DNA of 64,000 nucleotides, from positions 43,924-107,923 of the forward strand of contig REDL01000051.1 in the NCBI GenBank assembly GCA_007693505.1, in the 5' to 3' direction. This DNA is from Desulfovibrionales bacterium (GTDB lineage: Bacteria > Desulfobacterota > Desulfovibrionia > Desulfovibrionales > Desulfonatronaceae). The notes under the pieces are model-generated. The model saw only the letters and a program-made list of their open reading frames with translations, searched no databases and was not told the origin of the DNA. Positions 17,717-25,804 of the stretch are shown here, in pieces; within the stretch, counting starts at the first letter, position 1; each line of letters starts with the position of its first letter. The position numbers and the translations under genes were made by a program.

Positions 17717-18279
17717 CGTTCCTCCTGTTCCCGAGGCAAAAGAAACATGCCCTCCACCCGCCGATCGGTGCGCCCTTCCACATCAACCTCTCTTTCTTGA
17801 ACATTGACCGTAATTACATTGCCTTCCAATCGGGTTCCCCCTTCCTCGAACCGAGCATTGCCTTCCAGGCGCAAGACGCCCTGGTCCACCCAGTAGGTTG
17901 CCATGTCTCCATGGCCGACACGCTCTTCATGCTTGAGAAACACCTGACCCAGGGCGATCATTTTTTCGATGTCCACCTGGGCGTCCATGTCCTGATCCGA
18001 GCTGACCCCCACGGGGCGGTCGTCTCGAGGCAGGGTTCGCAGGAAAACCAGAAGGCGTTCGGAGCGAAGCTGAAAATTCGGTCTATCAACCCGGACCTCG
18101 CCAATGAATTCAATCTGATGGTCGTGATGGGCGTATCGCAATCGCTCGGAGGTGATCCGTGTCGGAATGGCCTCCTCATGTTGATCGGCAAGGCACCAAT
18201 CCGATGGAACGAAAAGGACCAAAAGGGCCAAAAAAAACGGTATCCGCGAGATGCGAGACAATGGTGGTCGGGCTTTCAT
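17713..18279 (-). CDS. lptA: LPS transport periplasmic protein LptA
   Basis: OstA/LptA-family periplasmic bridge protein, 188 residues with an N-terminal signal peptide (about 1-32, L-A-L-L-V-L-F-V-P). The body has the repeated beta-jellyroll pattern I-T-S-E-R-L-R-Y ... I-E-F-I-G-E-V. The C-terminal part (G-R-T-D-R-R-V-E-G-M) is charged. It sits between lptC and lptB with no gap to the former and four-base overlap with the latter. Assignment rests on both pattern and context. Confidence 0.88.
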   Translation of the reverse strand: MKARPPLSRISRIPFFLALLVLFVPSDWCLADQHEEAIPTRITSERLRYAHHDHQIEFIGEVRVDRPNFQLRSERLLVFLRTLPRDDRPVGVSSDQDMDAQVDIEKMIALGQVFLKHEERVGHGDMATYWVDQGVLRLEGNARFEEGGTRLEGNVITVNVQEREVDVEGRTDRRVEGMFLLPREQEER

Positions 18280-18849
18280 CTATAACCCTTGCGCCATCCC
18301 GCCATTGGCGATGAGGACTTCCACTCCGCCTTCGGCATTGACCACCCAGGTGTGCAGATCCACGTCTCCACGCTCGGAGCGCAACTGCAACCCCTGACGA
18401 TCCAGAAAAATGTCTCCATGCAGAAAGATGGTCTCATCGACCTGAATGAAAATGGCTTCCCTGGAATTGAGGTATGTCGGGCCGTATTCCATGTGGACAC
18501 CGGACCAGAGCCGAATGTCGTTCGTGGCCTGATCCACCTCGCCCAGCGGGGCATTGACGATGATCGGGATATCCCGTTCGCCCAGGTTCTTGATTATGGA
18601 TGGGGCGTTCAACAGGACCATCTGCTGCCCCTGATCATAGGATGCGGAACGGGCGCGCAACGTCCATAGGGTCCGCCCCTCCTGGCCCAAGCGCATTTCC
18701 ACGCCACTCATGCTCACGTCCACGTCCACGTCCGCATTCTCGGCAAGGTGGTCGAGAGTGCGCTGCTCTTGCCCGGATTCACCGAGGAAAACAAAGATAC
18801 CCAGCAAGAGCAGGAGTATTCCCCCACCCAGAATAATTTTTGGCCGCAT
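18280..18849 (-). CDS. lptC: LPS export protein LptC
   Basis: Inner-membrane-anchored LptC-family protein, 189 residues with one N-terminal helix (about 5-23, I-L-L-L-L-L-G-I-F) and a periplasmic jellyroll. Segments such as W-T-L-R-A-R-S-A-S-Y and L-R-S-E-R-G-D-V-D are typical of LptC. It receives LPS from LptB2FG and hands it to LptA. ATG at 18849 has GGGAGG upstream. First gene of the minus-strand cluster that continues through rpoN to the PTS genes; a terminator-like hairpin precedes it. Confidence 0.85.
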   Translation of the reverse strand: MRPKIILGGGILLLLLGIFVFLGESGQEQRTLDHLAENADVDVDVSMSGVEMRLGQEGRTLWTLRARSASYDQGQQMVLLNAPSIIKNLGERDIPIIVNAPLGEVDQATNDIRLWSGVHMEYGPTYLNSREAIFIQVDETIFLHGDIFLDRQGLQLRSERGDVDLHTWVVNAEGGVEVLIANGGMAQGL

Positions 18850-18872
18850 TTCGCCTCCCTATCTGGGCTCAT

Positions 18873-18900
18873 AAAAAAAAGGCAACCAAACAAGCTTGCC
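18873..18900 (-). terminator. Terminator-like hairpin in the lptC leader
   Basis: On the minus strand GGCAA (18900-18896) pairs with TTGCC (18885-18881) and is followed at once by eight T. This is a Rho-independent terminator shape, only about 23 bases before the lptC start and reading into it. A second hairpin, GGTGA/TCACC, lies at 18924-18937, and a possible promoter (TTGTAC at 18991-18986, 16 bases, TATCTT at 18969-18964) further upstream. No gene on this strand ends here, so an attenuator for lptC is one reading. Confidence 0.5.
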
Positions 18901-19011
18901 GCAAAAGAATCTTGGAGTTTGAAGGTGACTGATCACCTGAAAAACACAGAGTACAATATTTGCAAGATAAAATCGAGTGCCCCTTGTACAACCTGTTCCT
19001 CGCCAGGAGAG

Positions 19012-19176
19012 AGGTGACCGCCGGACATTCTGGGCCGATCGTTTTCCAGTTCTCGGCTACAAATAGCGAGCCGAGGCCATGTCTCCGAAGCGATTAAAGG
19101 CTATAGACGGCAAGGGCTGCATGGTCAAACCATGCCCGCCACGAAACCCTGAAAAGAGACTCCTCGCCACCTTGAC
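19012..19176 (+). ncRNA. ssrS: Candidate 6S RNA (SsrS)
   Basis: A 165-nt gene-free stretch can fold into a long rod: AGGTG near 19012 pairs with CACCT near 19168, with inner hairpins CTCGGCT/AGCCGAG (19053-19076) and CATGGT/ACCATG (19120-19134). Parts resemble bacterial 6S RNA: TGGGCCGATCGTTTT like the upstream arm of the bubble, and TCCGAAGCGATTAAAG like the TCCGAGAAGCCTTAAAA segment. A TACAAT box lies at 18952-18957. Ends are approximate. 6S RNA would sequester sigma-70 RNA polymerase. Similarity is by eye only, without a covariance model. Confidence 0.5.
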
Positions 19177-19304
19177 CCTGCCGCGTACATCATCCTATGC
19201 TTTCATGCTGGCTGTCGCCAAAACGGTCTGAAACACCACTGGCCCATGAATCACATTCCGGAGAGGTGTGTTGTGTTTTTTGCATCACGCCCGGAAGACG
19301 TCAC

Positions 19305-20207
19305 ATGACCATCAAGAAAACACCCGCCAAGCATCTCACCATCGGAACGAAAGACACCGGCGAAATGCACATCAATGGAGCAACCAATTCCCCGAAAAGC
19401 TTGACGGAAACACCGGCGAACGCGTCAACCGGATCGCACCTGGTTCGTCTGAACAAGGTCTTGGCTCAGGCAGGCCTCTGTTCCCGGCGGGCTGCCGACG
19501 ATCTGATCCTGGCCGGAGTGGTGGTCGTGAATGGCAATGTGGTCGCATCTCCAGGGAGCCGAGTGGATCCCACCGCTGATCGCATCATGGTACATGGGCG
19601 AGCTGTGCAGTGGGCTTGGAACGATACACGAAGACAATTGTATCTGGCCATGCACAAGCCGCCCGGCGTGGTCACCACGGCCCACGACCCCCAAAAGCGC
19701 CGCACCGTCCTTGACCTGCTCCCGGAGAACCTGCGACAACGACGACCATTCCCGGTCGGTCGGCTGGACCTGCCCTCCGAAGGGTTGCTTTTGCTAACCA
19801 CGGACGGCGAACTGGCCTTGCGCATGACCCATCCTCGCTGGGAACATCCCAAGACCTACCATGTCCAGGTCCGGGGCCAGGTCACCGCGGGAAAACTGAA
19901 CGTGATGCGCGCGGGGATGCGCCTGGCCGAGGGGGAATCCCTGGCTCCTGTGCATGTCCGAGTCATCAGTGACCGATCGGCTTCCAGAGACGCCGCCGTC
20001 ACCCTGGAAATGACGCTGCACCAGGGAGTCAACCGCCAGATTCGGCGCATGTGCCGAGACCTTCGTCTGCATGTGCTTAGCCTGTGCCGTGTAGCGCAAG
20101 GCCCCGTGCTCCTGGGTGACTTGCCGCCCGGAGCATACCGCCCACTCAACGAACGGGAACTGGCCGCCCTGCGGTCCTCCCTTGACCTGTCAGGGAAACC
20201 TACATGA
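19305..20207 (+). CDS. Pseudouridine synthase, RsuA/RluB family
   Basis: rRNA pseudouridine synthase of the RsuA/RluB/E/F family, about 300 residues. A disordered, Thr/Lys-rich N-terminus (1-45) precedes an S4 RNA-binding domain (L-N-K-V-L-A-Q-A-G-L-C-S-R-R-A-A) and the catalytic domain with G-R-L-D-L-P-S-E-G-L-L-L-L-T, containing the catalytic aspartate. The motif H-Q-G-V-N-R-Q-I-R-R-M is also typical. ATG at 19305 follows GGAAG; an ORF start at 19197 has no support. Its stop overlaps the next gene by ATGA. RluB is the likeliest orthologue, but the exact uridine is not determined. Confidence 0.88.
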   Translation: MTIKKTPAKHLTIGTKDTGEMHINGATNSPKSLTETPANASTGSHLVRLNKVLAQAGLCSRRAADDLILAGVVVVNGNVVASPGSRVDPTADRIMVHGRAVQWAWNDTRRQLYLAMHKPPGVVTTAHDPQKRRTVLDLLPENLRQRRPFPVGRLDLPSEGLLLLTTDGELALRMTHPRWEHPKTYHVQVRGQVTAGKLNVMRAGMRLAEGESLAPVHVRVISDRSASRDAAVTLEMTLHQGVNRQIRRMCRDLRLHVLSLCRVAQGPVLLGDLPPGAYRPLNERELAALRSSLDLSGKPT

Positions 20208-21187
20208 TCCACCTTTTTTTCTGCCCGCAAATGACCGAAATGGCCCTGCGCATCCACACGGCCCACCCTCGCCGCGTCACCCTGGGCCGCATTGACTGGT
20301 CCTATTTCCGGGACGGATTTCCCAACCTGCGGATCGAGAACGCTCCCGGGCTGCGCAACCGGGATGTGGCCTTCCTGAGCACTCTGACGACCCCTGGAGA
20401 GATGTTTGCCCAACTGGCCGTGCTCTTTGAACTGCCTCGTTACGCCGTGCGCTCCTTCAAACTGATCCTGCCCTATTTTCCCACCGGAACCATGGAACGG
20501 GTGGAGGAGGAGGGCCAGATCGCCACGGCCGCAACCCTGGCCAGGCTGCTTTCAGACATCCCCCTGACCATGTCCGGCCCTGCTCAAATCGTGATCTACG
20601 ATATCCACGCCCTCCAGGAACGGTTCTATTTCTCTGACAGTGTCATTCCTCGCCTGGAAACCGCGGTCCACCTGCTCAAGGAACAGGTGGGCGATGATCC
20701 CGATCTGTCCATCGCCTTTCCGGATGAGGGCGCCTGGAAGCGCTTTGGGCGCCTGTTTCCGGAATTTCCCCAGATCGTCTGCCTCAAGGCCCGGCGTGGC
20801 GACCGCCGTGGCGTGCTCATCAAGGAGGGCGATCCGCGGGATCGGCACGTACTGATCGTGGACGATTTGATCATGTCCGGCGCGACACTGATCGAATGCA
20901 AAAACGTTCTGCGTGAGAAGGGCGCAAACCGGGTCAGTGCTTTTGCTACCCATGGCGTATTTCCGGATAAAGGCTGGCAGACGCTGGAGCATGAGGAATT
21001 CCACACGATCTGGATCACGGATTCGTGCCCGGAACAGGCCGAAATTCTCTCCAGCAGGCCGCCGTTCCAGGTCATTTCTCTGGCTCCGGATATTTCCCGC
21101 ATCATTTTGGAACCCTTCTCCGCCGAGTGCCTTCACCCCCAGACGGTCGTCGAAAGAGACGGATCGTCTCCGACGTTTGAGCCGTAA
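20204..21187 (+). CDS. Ribose-phosphate pyrophosphokinase, plant-type (class II-like)
   Basis: PRPP synthetase-like protein of 327 residues. The PRPP loop reads V-L-I-V-D-D-L-I-M-S-G-A-T-L near 222-235. The whole chain resembles plant class II enzymes (Arabidopsis PRS3/4 type) more than bacterial Prs: D-G-F-P-N-L, V-A-F-L-S-T-L, L-P-Y-F-P-T-G-T-M-E-R-V, I-Y-D-I-H-A-L-Q-E-R-F-Y-F and T-H-G-V-F-P-D-K-G-W have direct counterparts there. The plant class II enzymes are phosphate-independent and accept several nucleoside triphosphates; whether this one does is inference. Coupled by ATGA to the pseudouridine synthase, with gcvH 51 bases downstream. Confidence 0.87.
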   Translation: MIHLFFCPQMTEMALRIHTAHPRRVTLGRIDWSYFRDGFPNLRIENAPGLRNRDVAFLSTLTTPGEMFAQLAVLFELPRYAVRSFKLILPYFPTGTMERVEEEGQIATAATLARLLSDIPLTMSGPAQIVIYDIHALQERFYFSDSVIPRLETAVHLLKEQVGDDPDLSIAFPDEGAWKRFGRLFPEFPQIVCLKARRGDRRGVLIKEGDPRDRHVLIVDDLIMSGATLIECKNVLREKGANRVSAFATHGVFPDKGWQTLEHEEFHTIWITDSCPEQAEILSSRPPFQVISLAPDISRIILEPFSAECLHPQTVVERDGSSPTFEP

Positions 21188-21238
21188 TCAGCCTGCACGG
21201 TATCAACAACCTCAACCACAATTGCCAAGGAGCCCGAA

Positions 21239-21616
21239 ATGATTCCTGACGACCTGCTGTATACCTCCTCCCATGAATGGGTTCGCCTCTCCGACCAGGA
21301 CGCCCTCATCGGCATCACGGATTTCGCCCAGTGCCAACTTGGGGACATCACCTTCATCGAACTGCCCAGCACCGGAGACACCGTTACCCAGGGCCACGAA
21401 ATGGGCAGCATTGAATCCGTCAAGGCGGCCAGCGAATTGAACAGCCCTGTCTCCGGTACGGTTCTTGAGGTGAATGCCGAGTTGGACGGTGCCCCGGAAA
21501 AGATCAACCAGGATCCATACGGCGCTGGCTGGATGATCCGGGTCCGTCTGTCCGAATCCCCCAAAGGCCTGTTGTCCCCTGAAGAATACAAGCCCCTGGC
21601 CGAGTGCAGTGAGTGA
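21239..21616 (+). CDS. gcvH: Glycine cleavage system H protein
   Basis: Lipoyl carrier of the glycine cleavage/synthase complex, 125 residues. The lipoylated lysine lies in [12 protein letters not shown] near residue 62. The lipoyl arm shuttles the aminomethyl group between P, T and L proteins. It is the first of three tightly linked genes gcvH-gcvPA-gcvPB. No gcvT or lpd is in the window. Confidence 0.95.
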   Translation: MIPDDLLYTSSHEWVRLSDQDALIGITDFAQCQLGDITFIELPSTGDTVTQGHEMGSIESVKAASELNSPVSGTVLEVNAELDGAPEKINQDPYGAGWMIRVRLSESPKGLLSPEEYKPLAECSE

Positions 21617-21619
21617 CAA

Positions 21620-22951
21620 ATGCCCTATATTCCCCACACCCCGGACGAACAGCGGCGCATGCTGAATGTGGTCGGCGTCTCCAGCCTTGAGGAACTTTTC
21701 GCGGAAATCCCCCCGAATCTGCATCCCAAGAGCTTTGATCTGCCGGAAGGACTTGGTGAGTATGAGGTCATGCGCCATCTGGAAACCCTGGCCGAAAAAA
21801 ACAATACGAGGCTGGTGGGTTTTCTCGGCGCGGGCTTCTACGACCATGCCATCCCCGCGGCGGTGGACTTCCTGACCGCGCGGGGAGAATTCGCCACGGC
21901 GTACACCCCTTATCAGCCCGAAGCCTCCCAGGGCTTGCTCCAGGCCATTTTCGAATACCAGACCGCGATCTGCCGACTCATGGACATGGAGTACGCCAAT
22001 GCCTCGGTCTACGATGGGGGCACGGCCCTCTACGAAGCCATGATGATGGCCGTTCGTCAGACCAAACGCCGCAAGATCGTCGTGGATGCGTGCGTCAACC
22101 CCATCTATCGCCGGATGCTGGACTGCTACACATCCAACCTGCAACTGGAAATGGTTGTGATCAGTCACCAGGAAGGCAGCTCCGACCTTCCGGCCCTCTT
22201 CAAGGCAGTGGACACGGATACGGCGGCGGTGATCGTCCAGAACCCCAATTTTTTCGGTGTACTTGAAGACTTTAGCGAGCTGTTTGCCCACGCCAGTTCA
22301 AAACGTGCCTTGAACATCATCTCCGTGTATCCGCTCATGCAGTCCATATTGAAAACACCGGGCGCCATGGGGGCGGACATTGCCACGGCAGAAGGCCAAA
22401 GCCTGGGATTGCCCTTGAGCTTTGGCGGCCCATACCTGGGCATGATGGCTTGCAGCAAGGCCCTGATCCGCCAAATGCCAGGGCGAATCGCCGGAAGGAC
22501 CTCCGACGGGGAAGGCCGGACCGGCTACGTTTTAACGTTGCAAGCCCGGGAGCAGCATATCCGCCGCCAAAAAGCCACCTCCAATATCTGCTCCAACCAG
22601 GCCCTCTGTGCCATGCGGGCCATTGTCTATCTTTGCCTGATGGGGCCGCAGGGACTGGCCAACACCGCCACCCATTGCGCCGAGCTGGCCCATTATGCAG
22701 CCATGCGACTGCTCAAGCTTCCGGGAGCCAGAATGCTCAGTGAGCGTCCCTTTGCCAACGAATTCGCTTTGGTCCTGCCCAAACCGGCCTATGCCGTCAT
22801 CGATCGCCTGACCCGACGGGGATATCTGCCCGGATTTCCCCTGGGGCGCTACTACCCTGGCCTGGAAAACGTCCTGCTCATTGCCTGTACGGAAAAAAAC
22901 ACCCGCGAAGACATTGGCATCCTCAAGGAATTGCTGGGAGGCGCTTTATGA
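21620..22951 (+). CDS. gcvPA: Glycine dehydrogenase (decarboxylating) subunit 1
   Basis: N-terminal-half subunit of split P-protein, 443 residues, PLP-enzyme fold type I without the cofactor lysine. Recognised by Y-I-P-H-T-P-D-E-Q-R-R-M-L at the start, F-L-G-A-G-x-Y-D-H-A-I-P-A near 72, Y-T-P-Y-Q-P-E-A-S-Q-G near 99 and F-G-G-P-Y-L-G near 277. It pairs with the next gene product to decarboxylate glycine, or in reverse to make it. It overlaps gcvPB by ATGA and follows gcvH by 3 bases. Confidence 0.95.
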   Translation: MPYIPHTPDEQRRMLNVVGVSSLEELFAEIPPNLHPKSFDLPEGLGEYEVMRHLETLAEKNNTRLVGFLGAGFYDHAIPAAVDFLTARGEFATAYTPYQPEASQGLLQAIFEYQTAICRLMDMEYANASVYDGGTALYEAMMMAVRQTKRRKIVVDACVNPIYRRMLDCYTSNLQLEMVVISHQEGSSDLPALFKAVDTDTAAVIVQNPNFFGVLEDFSELFAHASSKRALNIISVYPLMQSILKTPGAMGADIATAEGQSLGLPLSFGGPYLGMMACSKALIRQMPGRIAGRTSDGEGRTGYVLTLQAREQHIRRQKATSNICSNQALCAMRAIVYLCLMGPQGLANTATHCAELAHYAAMRLLKLPGARMLSERPFANEFALVLPKPAYAVIDRLTRRGYLPGFPLGRYYPGLENVLLIACTEKNTREDIGILKELLGGAL

Positions 22952-24405
22952 AAACCATCTTTGAACAATCCGTGCCTGGACGTCCGGGCGTGGGACTGCG
23001 CGAACTGAAGAAGGACCTGACCGGCTTGATTCCCCAGGAACTGGCCAGAGACGGGCTACCCTGTCTACCGCAGGTGAGCGAGTTGGACGTTGTTCGCCAT
23101 TTCACCCGGCTTTCCCGTCTCAATTTCGGCGTGGACAGCCACTTCTATCCCCTGGGATCGTGCACCATGAAGTACAATCCCAAGTTCATCGAACAGGCCG
23201 CGTCCCTGCCCGGATTCAGCCGCCTGCATCCGTTGATACCCCAATTCCGCGGGGCCGGACATTTTGCCCAAGGAGCCCTGGAGGTCATCTACGAAACCGA
23301 GCGACTGCTCTGCGAGATCACGGGCATGGCCGGCTTCACGGTCCACCCCATGGCCGGTTCCCACGGCGAATTGACCGGGGCGATGATCATCGCCGCCTAT
23401 CACAAGGATAAAGGCCGCAACCGATCCAAGGTCATTGTTCCGGACTCGGCACATGGTACCAACCCGGCCTCTGCGGCCATCGCTGGTTTTGACGTGATCA
23501 GCCTGGAATCCAGGGATGGAATCATCGATCCTCAGGCCCTGGAGGCGGTACTCACCGAGGAGGTGGCCGCGGTGATGATGACCTGCCCGAACACCCTTGG
23601 CCTGTTTGAGCAGCATCTGCCCCGGATCGTGGAACTGGTCCGCTCGGTGGATGCCTTGCTTTACTATGACGGGGCCAACCTGAATGCCATTCTGGGCAAG
23701 ATGCGCGTTGGCGACGCCGGCTTCGACGTGGTCCACCTGAACCTGCACAAGACCTTTGGCACCCCGCACGGCGGCGGCGGACCGGGCTCCGGCCCGGTGG
23801 GTGTCTGTGCACGACTGGTGGATTTTTTGCCCGTATCCCGGGTAGGCAAACAGGAGGACGGGCAATTCTTCCTAAGTTACGGCCACCCAAAGTCCATCGG
23901 GTATGTGGCCCCGTTCTATGGCAATTTCGCCGTTTACCTGAAAGCATATGCCTACATCCTGCGCCTGGGCCGTGAAGGATTGATCCGGGTTTCGGAAAAT
24001 GCTGTGCTCGCGGCCAACTACCTGCGCAAACGCTTGGAGAACCATCTTGAAATTCCCTTCAACCGGACCTGTATGCACGAATTCGTGGCTTCGGCCGTGC
24101 GTCAGGCGGCCAAGGGCGTCCGGGCCGTGGACATTGCCAAGGCCCTGCTGGACAAGGGCCACCATGCACCAACAGTCTATTTTCCTCTGATCGTCAAGGA
24201 AGCCCTGATGTTCGAGCCCACGGAAACCGAATCATTGGACACCTTGAACCAGTTCGTGGACGACCTGATCGCCATCCTGGAGGAGGTCGAACAGGACCCA
24301 GCTGTTGCTCAGTCGGCCCCGCAAAAAACCCCGGTCAGCCGCCTGGACGAGGTCAAAGCCGCCCGCAATCTGGAATTGACCGACCAGTGTCGCCTGGTGG
24401 ATTGA
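22948..24405 (+). CDS. gcvPB: Glycine dehydrogenase (decarboxylating) subunit 2
   Basis: C-terminal-half subunit of split P-protein, 485 residues, carrying the PLP lysine in H-L-N-L-H-K-T-F-G-T-P-H-G-G-G-G near 271. F-Y-P-L-G-S-C-T-M-K-Y near 67 and D-S-A-H-G-T-N-P-A-S-A near 170 are P-protein hallmarks. The C-terminal 30 residues after Q-S-A-P-Q-K-T-P extend past the usual end and look disordered. Last gene of the cluster; a strong terminator follows 56 bases downstream. Confidence 0.95.
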   Translation: MKTIFEQSVPGRPGVGLRELKKDLTGLIPQELARDGLPCLPQVSELDVVRHFTRLSRLNFGVDSHFYPLGSCTMKYNPKFIEQAASLPGFSRLHPLIPQFRGAGHFAQGALEVIYETERLLCEITGMAGFTVHPMAGSHGELTGAMIIAAYHKDKGRNRSKVIVPDSAHGTNPASAAIAGFDVISLESRDGIIDPQALEAVLTEEVAAVMMTCPNTLGLFEQHLPRIVELVRSVDALLYYDGANLNAILGKMRVGDAGFDVVHLNLHKTFGTPHGGGGPGSGPVGVCARLVDFLPVSRVGKQEDGQFFLSYGHPKSIGYVAPFYGNFAVYLKAYAYILRLGREGLIRVSENAVLAANYLRKRLENHLEIPFNRTCMHEFVASAVRQAAKGVRAVDIAKALLDKGHHAPTVYFPLIVKEALMFEPTETESLDTLNQFVDDLIAILEEVEQDPAVAQSAPQKTPVSRLDEVKAARNLELTDQCRLVD

Positions 24406-24461
24406 GACGAATTGGGAAGACCATTGCTTCCCGACTCTCTTATGGCCTCCGGAAACAAATC

Positions 24462-24495
24462 CGGCCGAGACGCTCCTGTCTTGGCCGTTTTTTTT
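24462..24495 (+). terminator. Rho-independent terminator after gcvPB
   Basis: Inverted repeat CGGCCGAGAC (24462-24471) and GTCTTGGCCG (24478-24487), one G-T wobble in ten pairs, loop of six, followed by eight T at 24488-24495. It ends the gcvH-gcvPA-gcvPB transcript. Confidence 0.85.
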
Positions 24496-24617
24496 GGGTT
24501 TCGAGGAAAAGACTTGGCATGATCATTGGATAATAGCTTCCAAGAAGCACGGATGGGCTGCTTTTTTCTTAAACCACGACAAAAATGAACCAAACTCCAA
24601 AACAGGACACTACATTT

Positions 24618-24965
24618 ATGTCGCGTACAACACCTGAGACCGATTTCACCGTCACCCCCCAAGCCTTGACGATCCTGGAGCGGTATTTCAGTGATAACCC
24701 GACCACTCCCATGCGTCTGATTCATGCCAGCGGTGGCTGCGCCGGAGAGCGGCTGGCCCTGACCCTGGAAGACGCCGATCCTGGGTCCGAGGACATCTCC
24801 ATCCTCCGTGAAGGATATCAATTCACCGTGGCCCAGGAACTGCTACACAAGACCGGGCCGATAACCGTCGATGCCAACCGGCTCGGTTTCATCATCCATT
24901 CCAGCATGGAACTGGACCAGGGTGGATGCGCTTCCTGCACTTCCTGTCCCAGCGGATCGGGCTAG
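24618..24965 (+). CDS. HesB/IscA-like protein with C-terminal CxxCxxC
   Basis: Small A-type (HesB/IscA) iron-sulfur carrier-like protein, about 115 residues. The family pattern is I-H-A-S-G-G-C-A-G-E-R-L near 40, the second half G-F-I-I-H-S-S-M-E-L-D-Q, and a terminal G-G-C-A-S-C-T-S-C-P that differs from the C-x-C of true IscA. It matches the HesB-related family in which some members are selenoproteins; here the stop is TAG, so no selenocysteine readthrough is implied. ATG at 24618 has AGGA upstream; 24585 is an alternative start. Confidence 0.7.
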   Translation: MSRTTPETDFTVTPQALTILERYFSDNPTTPMRLIHASGGCAGERLALTLEDADPGSEDISILREGYQFTVAQELLHKTGPITVDANRLGFIIHSSMELDQGGCASCTSCPSGSG

Positions 24966-25095
24966 CCTTTCCCTGACTGGGCCGCCTCCGTCCCGATTGC
25001 ACCCTGCACTCGCCCCGCACGTCCAGAGTGCGCCGAAATCCAGGCCCCTTGAAATCCATGGGGCATGTCCCCCCTACACAAAGGAGAGCTAAAAT

Positions 25096-25614
25096 ATGAC
25101 GGAACCCTTCATTGCCAAGGCCTGGAAAACTTTGGACACGAAATGGCAAGAGGTCGGCACCTATTTCACGTTGAGCTGGGTCGGCCCCATGCACCTGGTC
25201 ATGCAAAATTACCCAGAGGCGGCTAAGGGGCTGGAGGACGTCGCCGAACAGGTCATCCCGGACGGGTTTGCCCTGACCTATGAAACCCGGGAAAGTGAGC
25301 CCGTCGGATTCATCATGGCCGTGGCCCTGCATGGCGACCATCAAAACGGCACCTGCTGCCGGTTGCTGGCCTCCTCTCCTTTGACCGAAACCGCCGAGGG
25401 CCTGCTCACGGATTTTTCCCTGGCCTTGTGGACCCTGGTGGAGGCCGGACAACTGCCCAAGTTTGAGCAGGCGGCAGAATTGGAAAACATCTTGACCAAG
25501 CGAACCAGCCCCTTCCTGTTTACGCTCCGCCAGGAAGAAATCACGCCTCCGGAGGAACTGCGCAAGCAGCAAGAAAAGCGTAACCTCGCTGGAAGTTCAG
25601 AGGAGAGGGTTTAA
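25096..25614 (+). CDS. Uncharacterised protein, 172 residues
   Basis: I do not recognise this family. The product is a soluble, mildly acidic protein with no signal peptide or membrane helix, two adjacent cysteines (G-T-C-C-R-L) near residue 88 and a hydrophilic, Glu/Lys-rich tail from about 148. An AAGGAGAG ribosome site stands at a good distance before the ATG, and codon use matches neighbours, so it is a real gene. It may be co-transcribed with the HesB-like gene 130 bases upstream. No function is proposed. Confidence 0.75.
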   Translation: MTEPFIAKAWKTLDTKWQEVGTYFTLSWVGPMHLVMQNYPEAAKGLEDVAEQVIPDGFALTYETRESEPVGFIMAVALHGDHQNGTCCRLLASSPLTETAEGLLTDFSLALWTLVEAGQLPKFEQAAELENILTKRTSPFLFTLRQEEITPPEELRKQQEKRNLAGSSEERV

Positions 25615-25643
25615 CAGGTCTTGTCCCCCAGACTTCGCGCACA

Positions 25644-25673
25644 CCCTCCCCCAGGAGACCCGCTGAGGGAGGG
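25644..25673. terminator. Hairpin between convergent genes
   Basis: CCCTCCC (25644-25650) pairs with GGGAGGG (25667-25673) around a 16-base loop, between the end of the unknown plus-strand gene and the end of the chemoreceptor on minus. There is no T-tract, so termination is uncertain. Confidence 0.35.
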
Positions 25674-25804
25674 AAAACAGACAGCCAGGATCGTTACGCA
25701 CGGACTGGAGAAAGAATCCATGCCGGCAACCCGGTAAAACAGTCTCACATCATACCGAGGTTTTCGGGTACAGTCGCGTCCAACTTCAGATCCTTTGATC
25801 TGGT

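Noticed and set aside
24514..24529. Sigma-54 promoter before the HesB-like gene
   Set aside because: The -12 element reads GG rather than GC, so it is kept only as a remark.
24618..24965. Selenocysteine in the HesB-like protein
   Set aside because: The stop is TAG, and no in-frame TGA with a downstream SECIS hairpin is seen.
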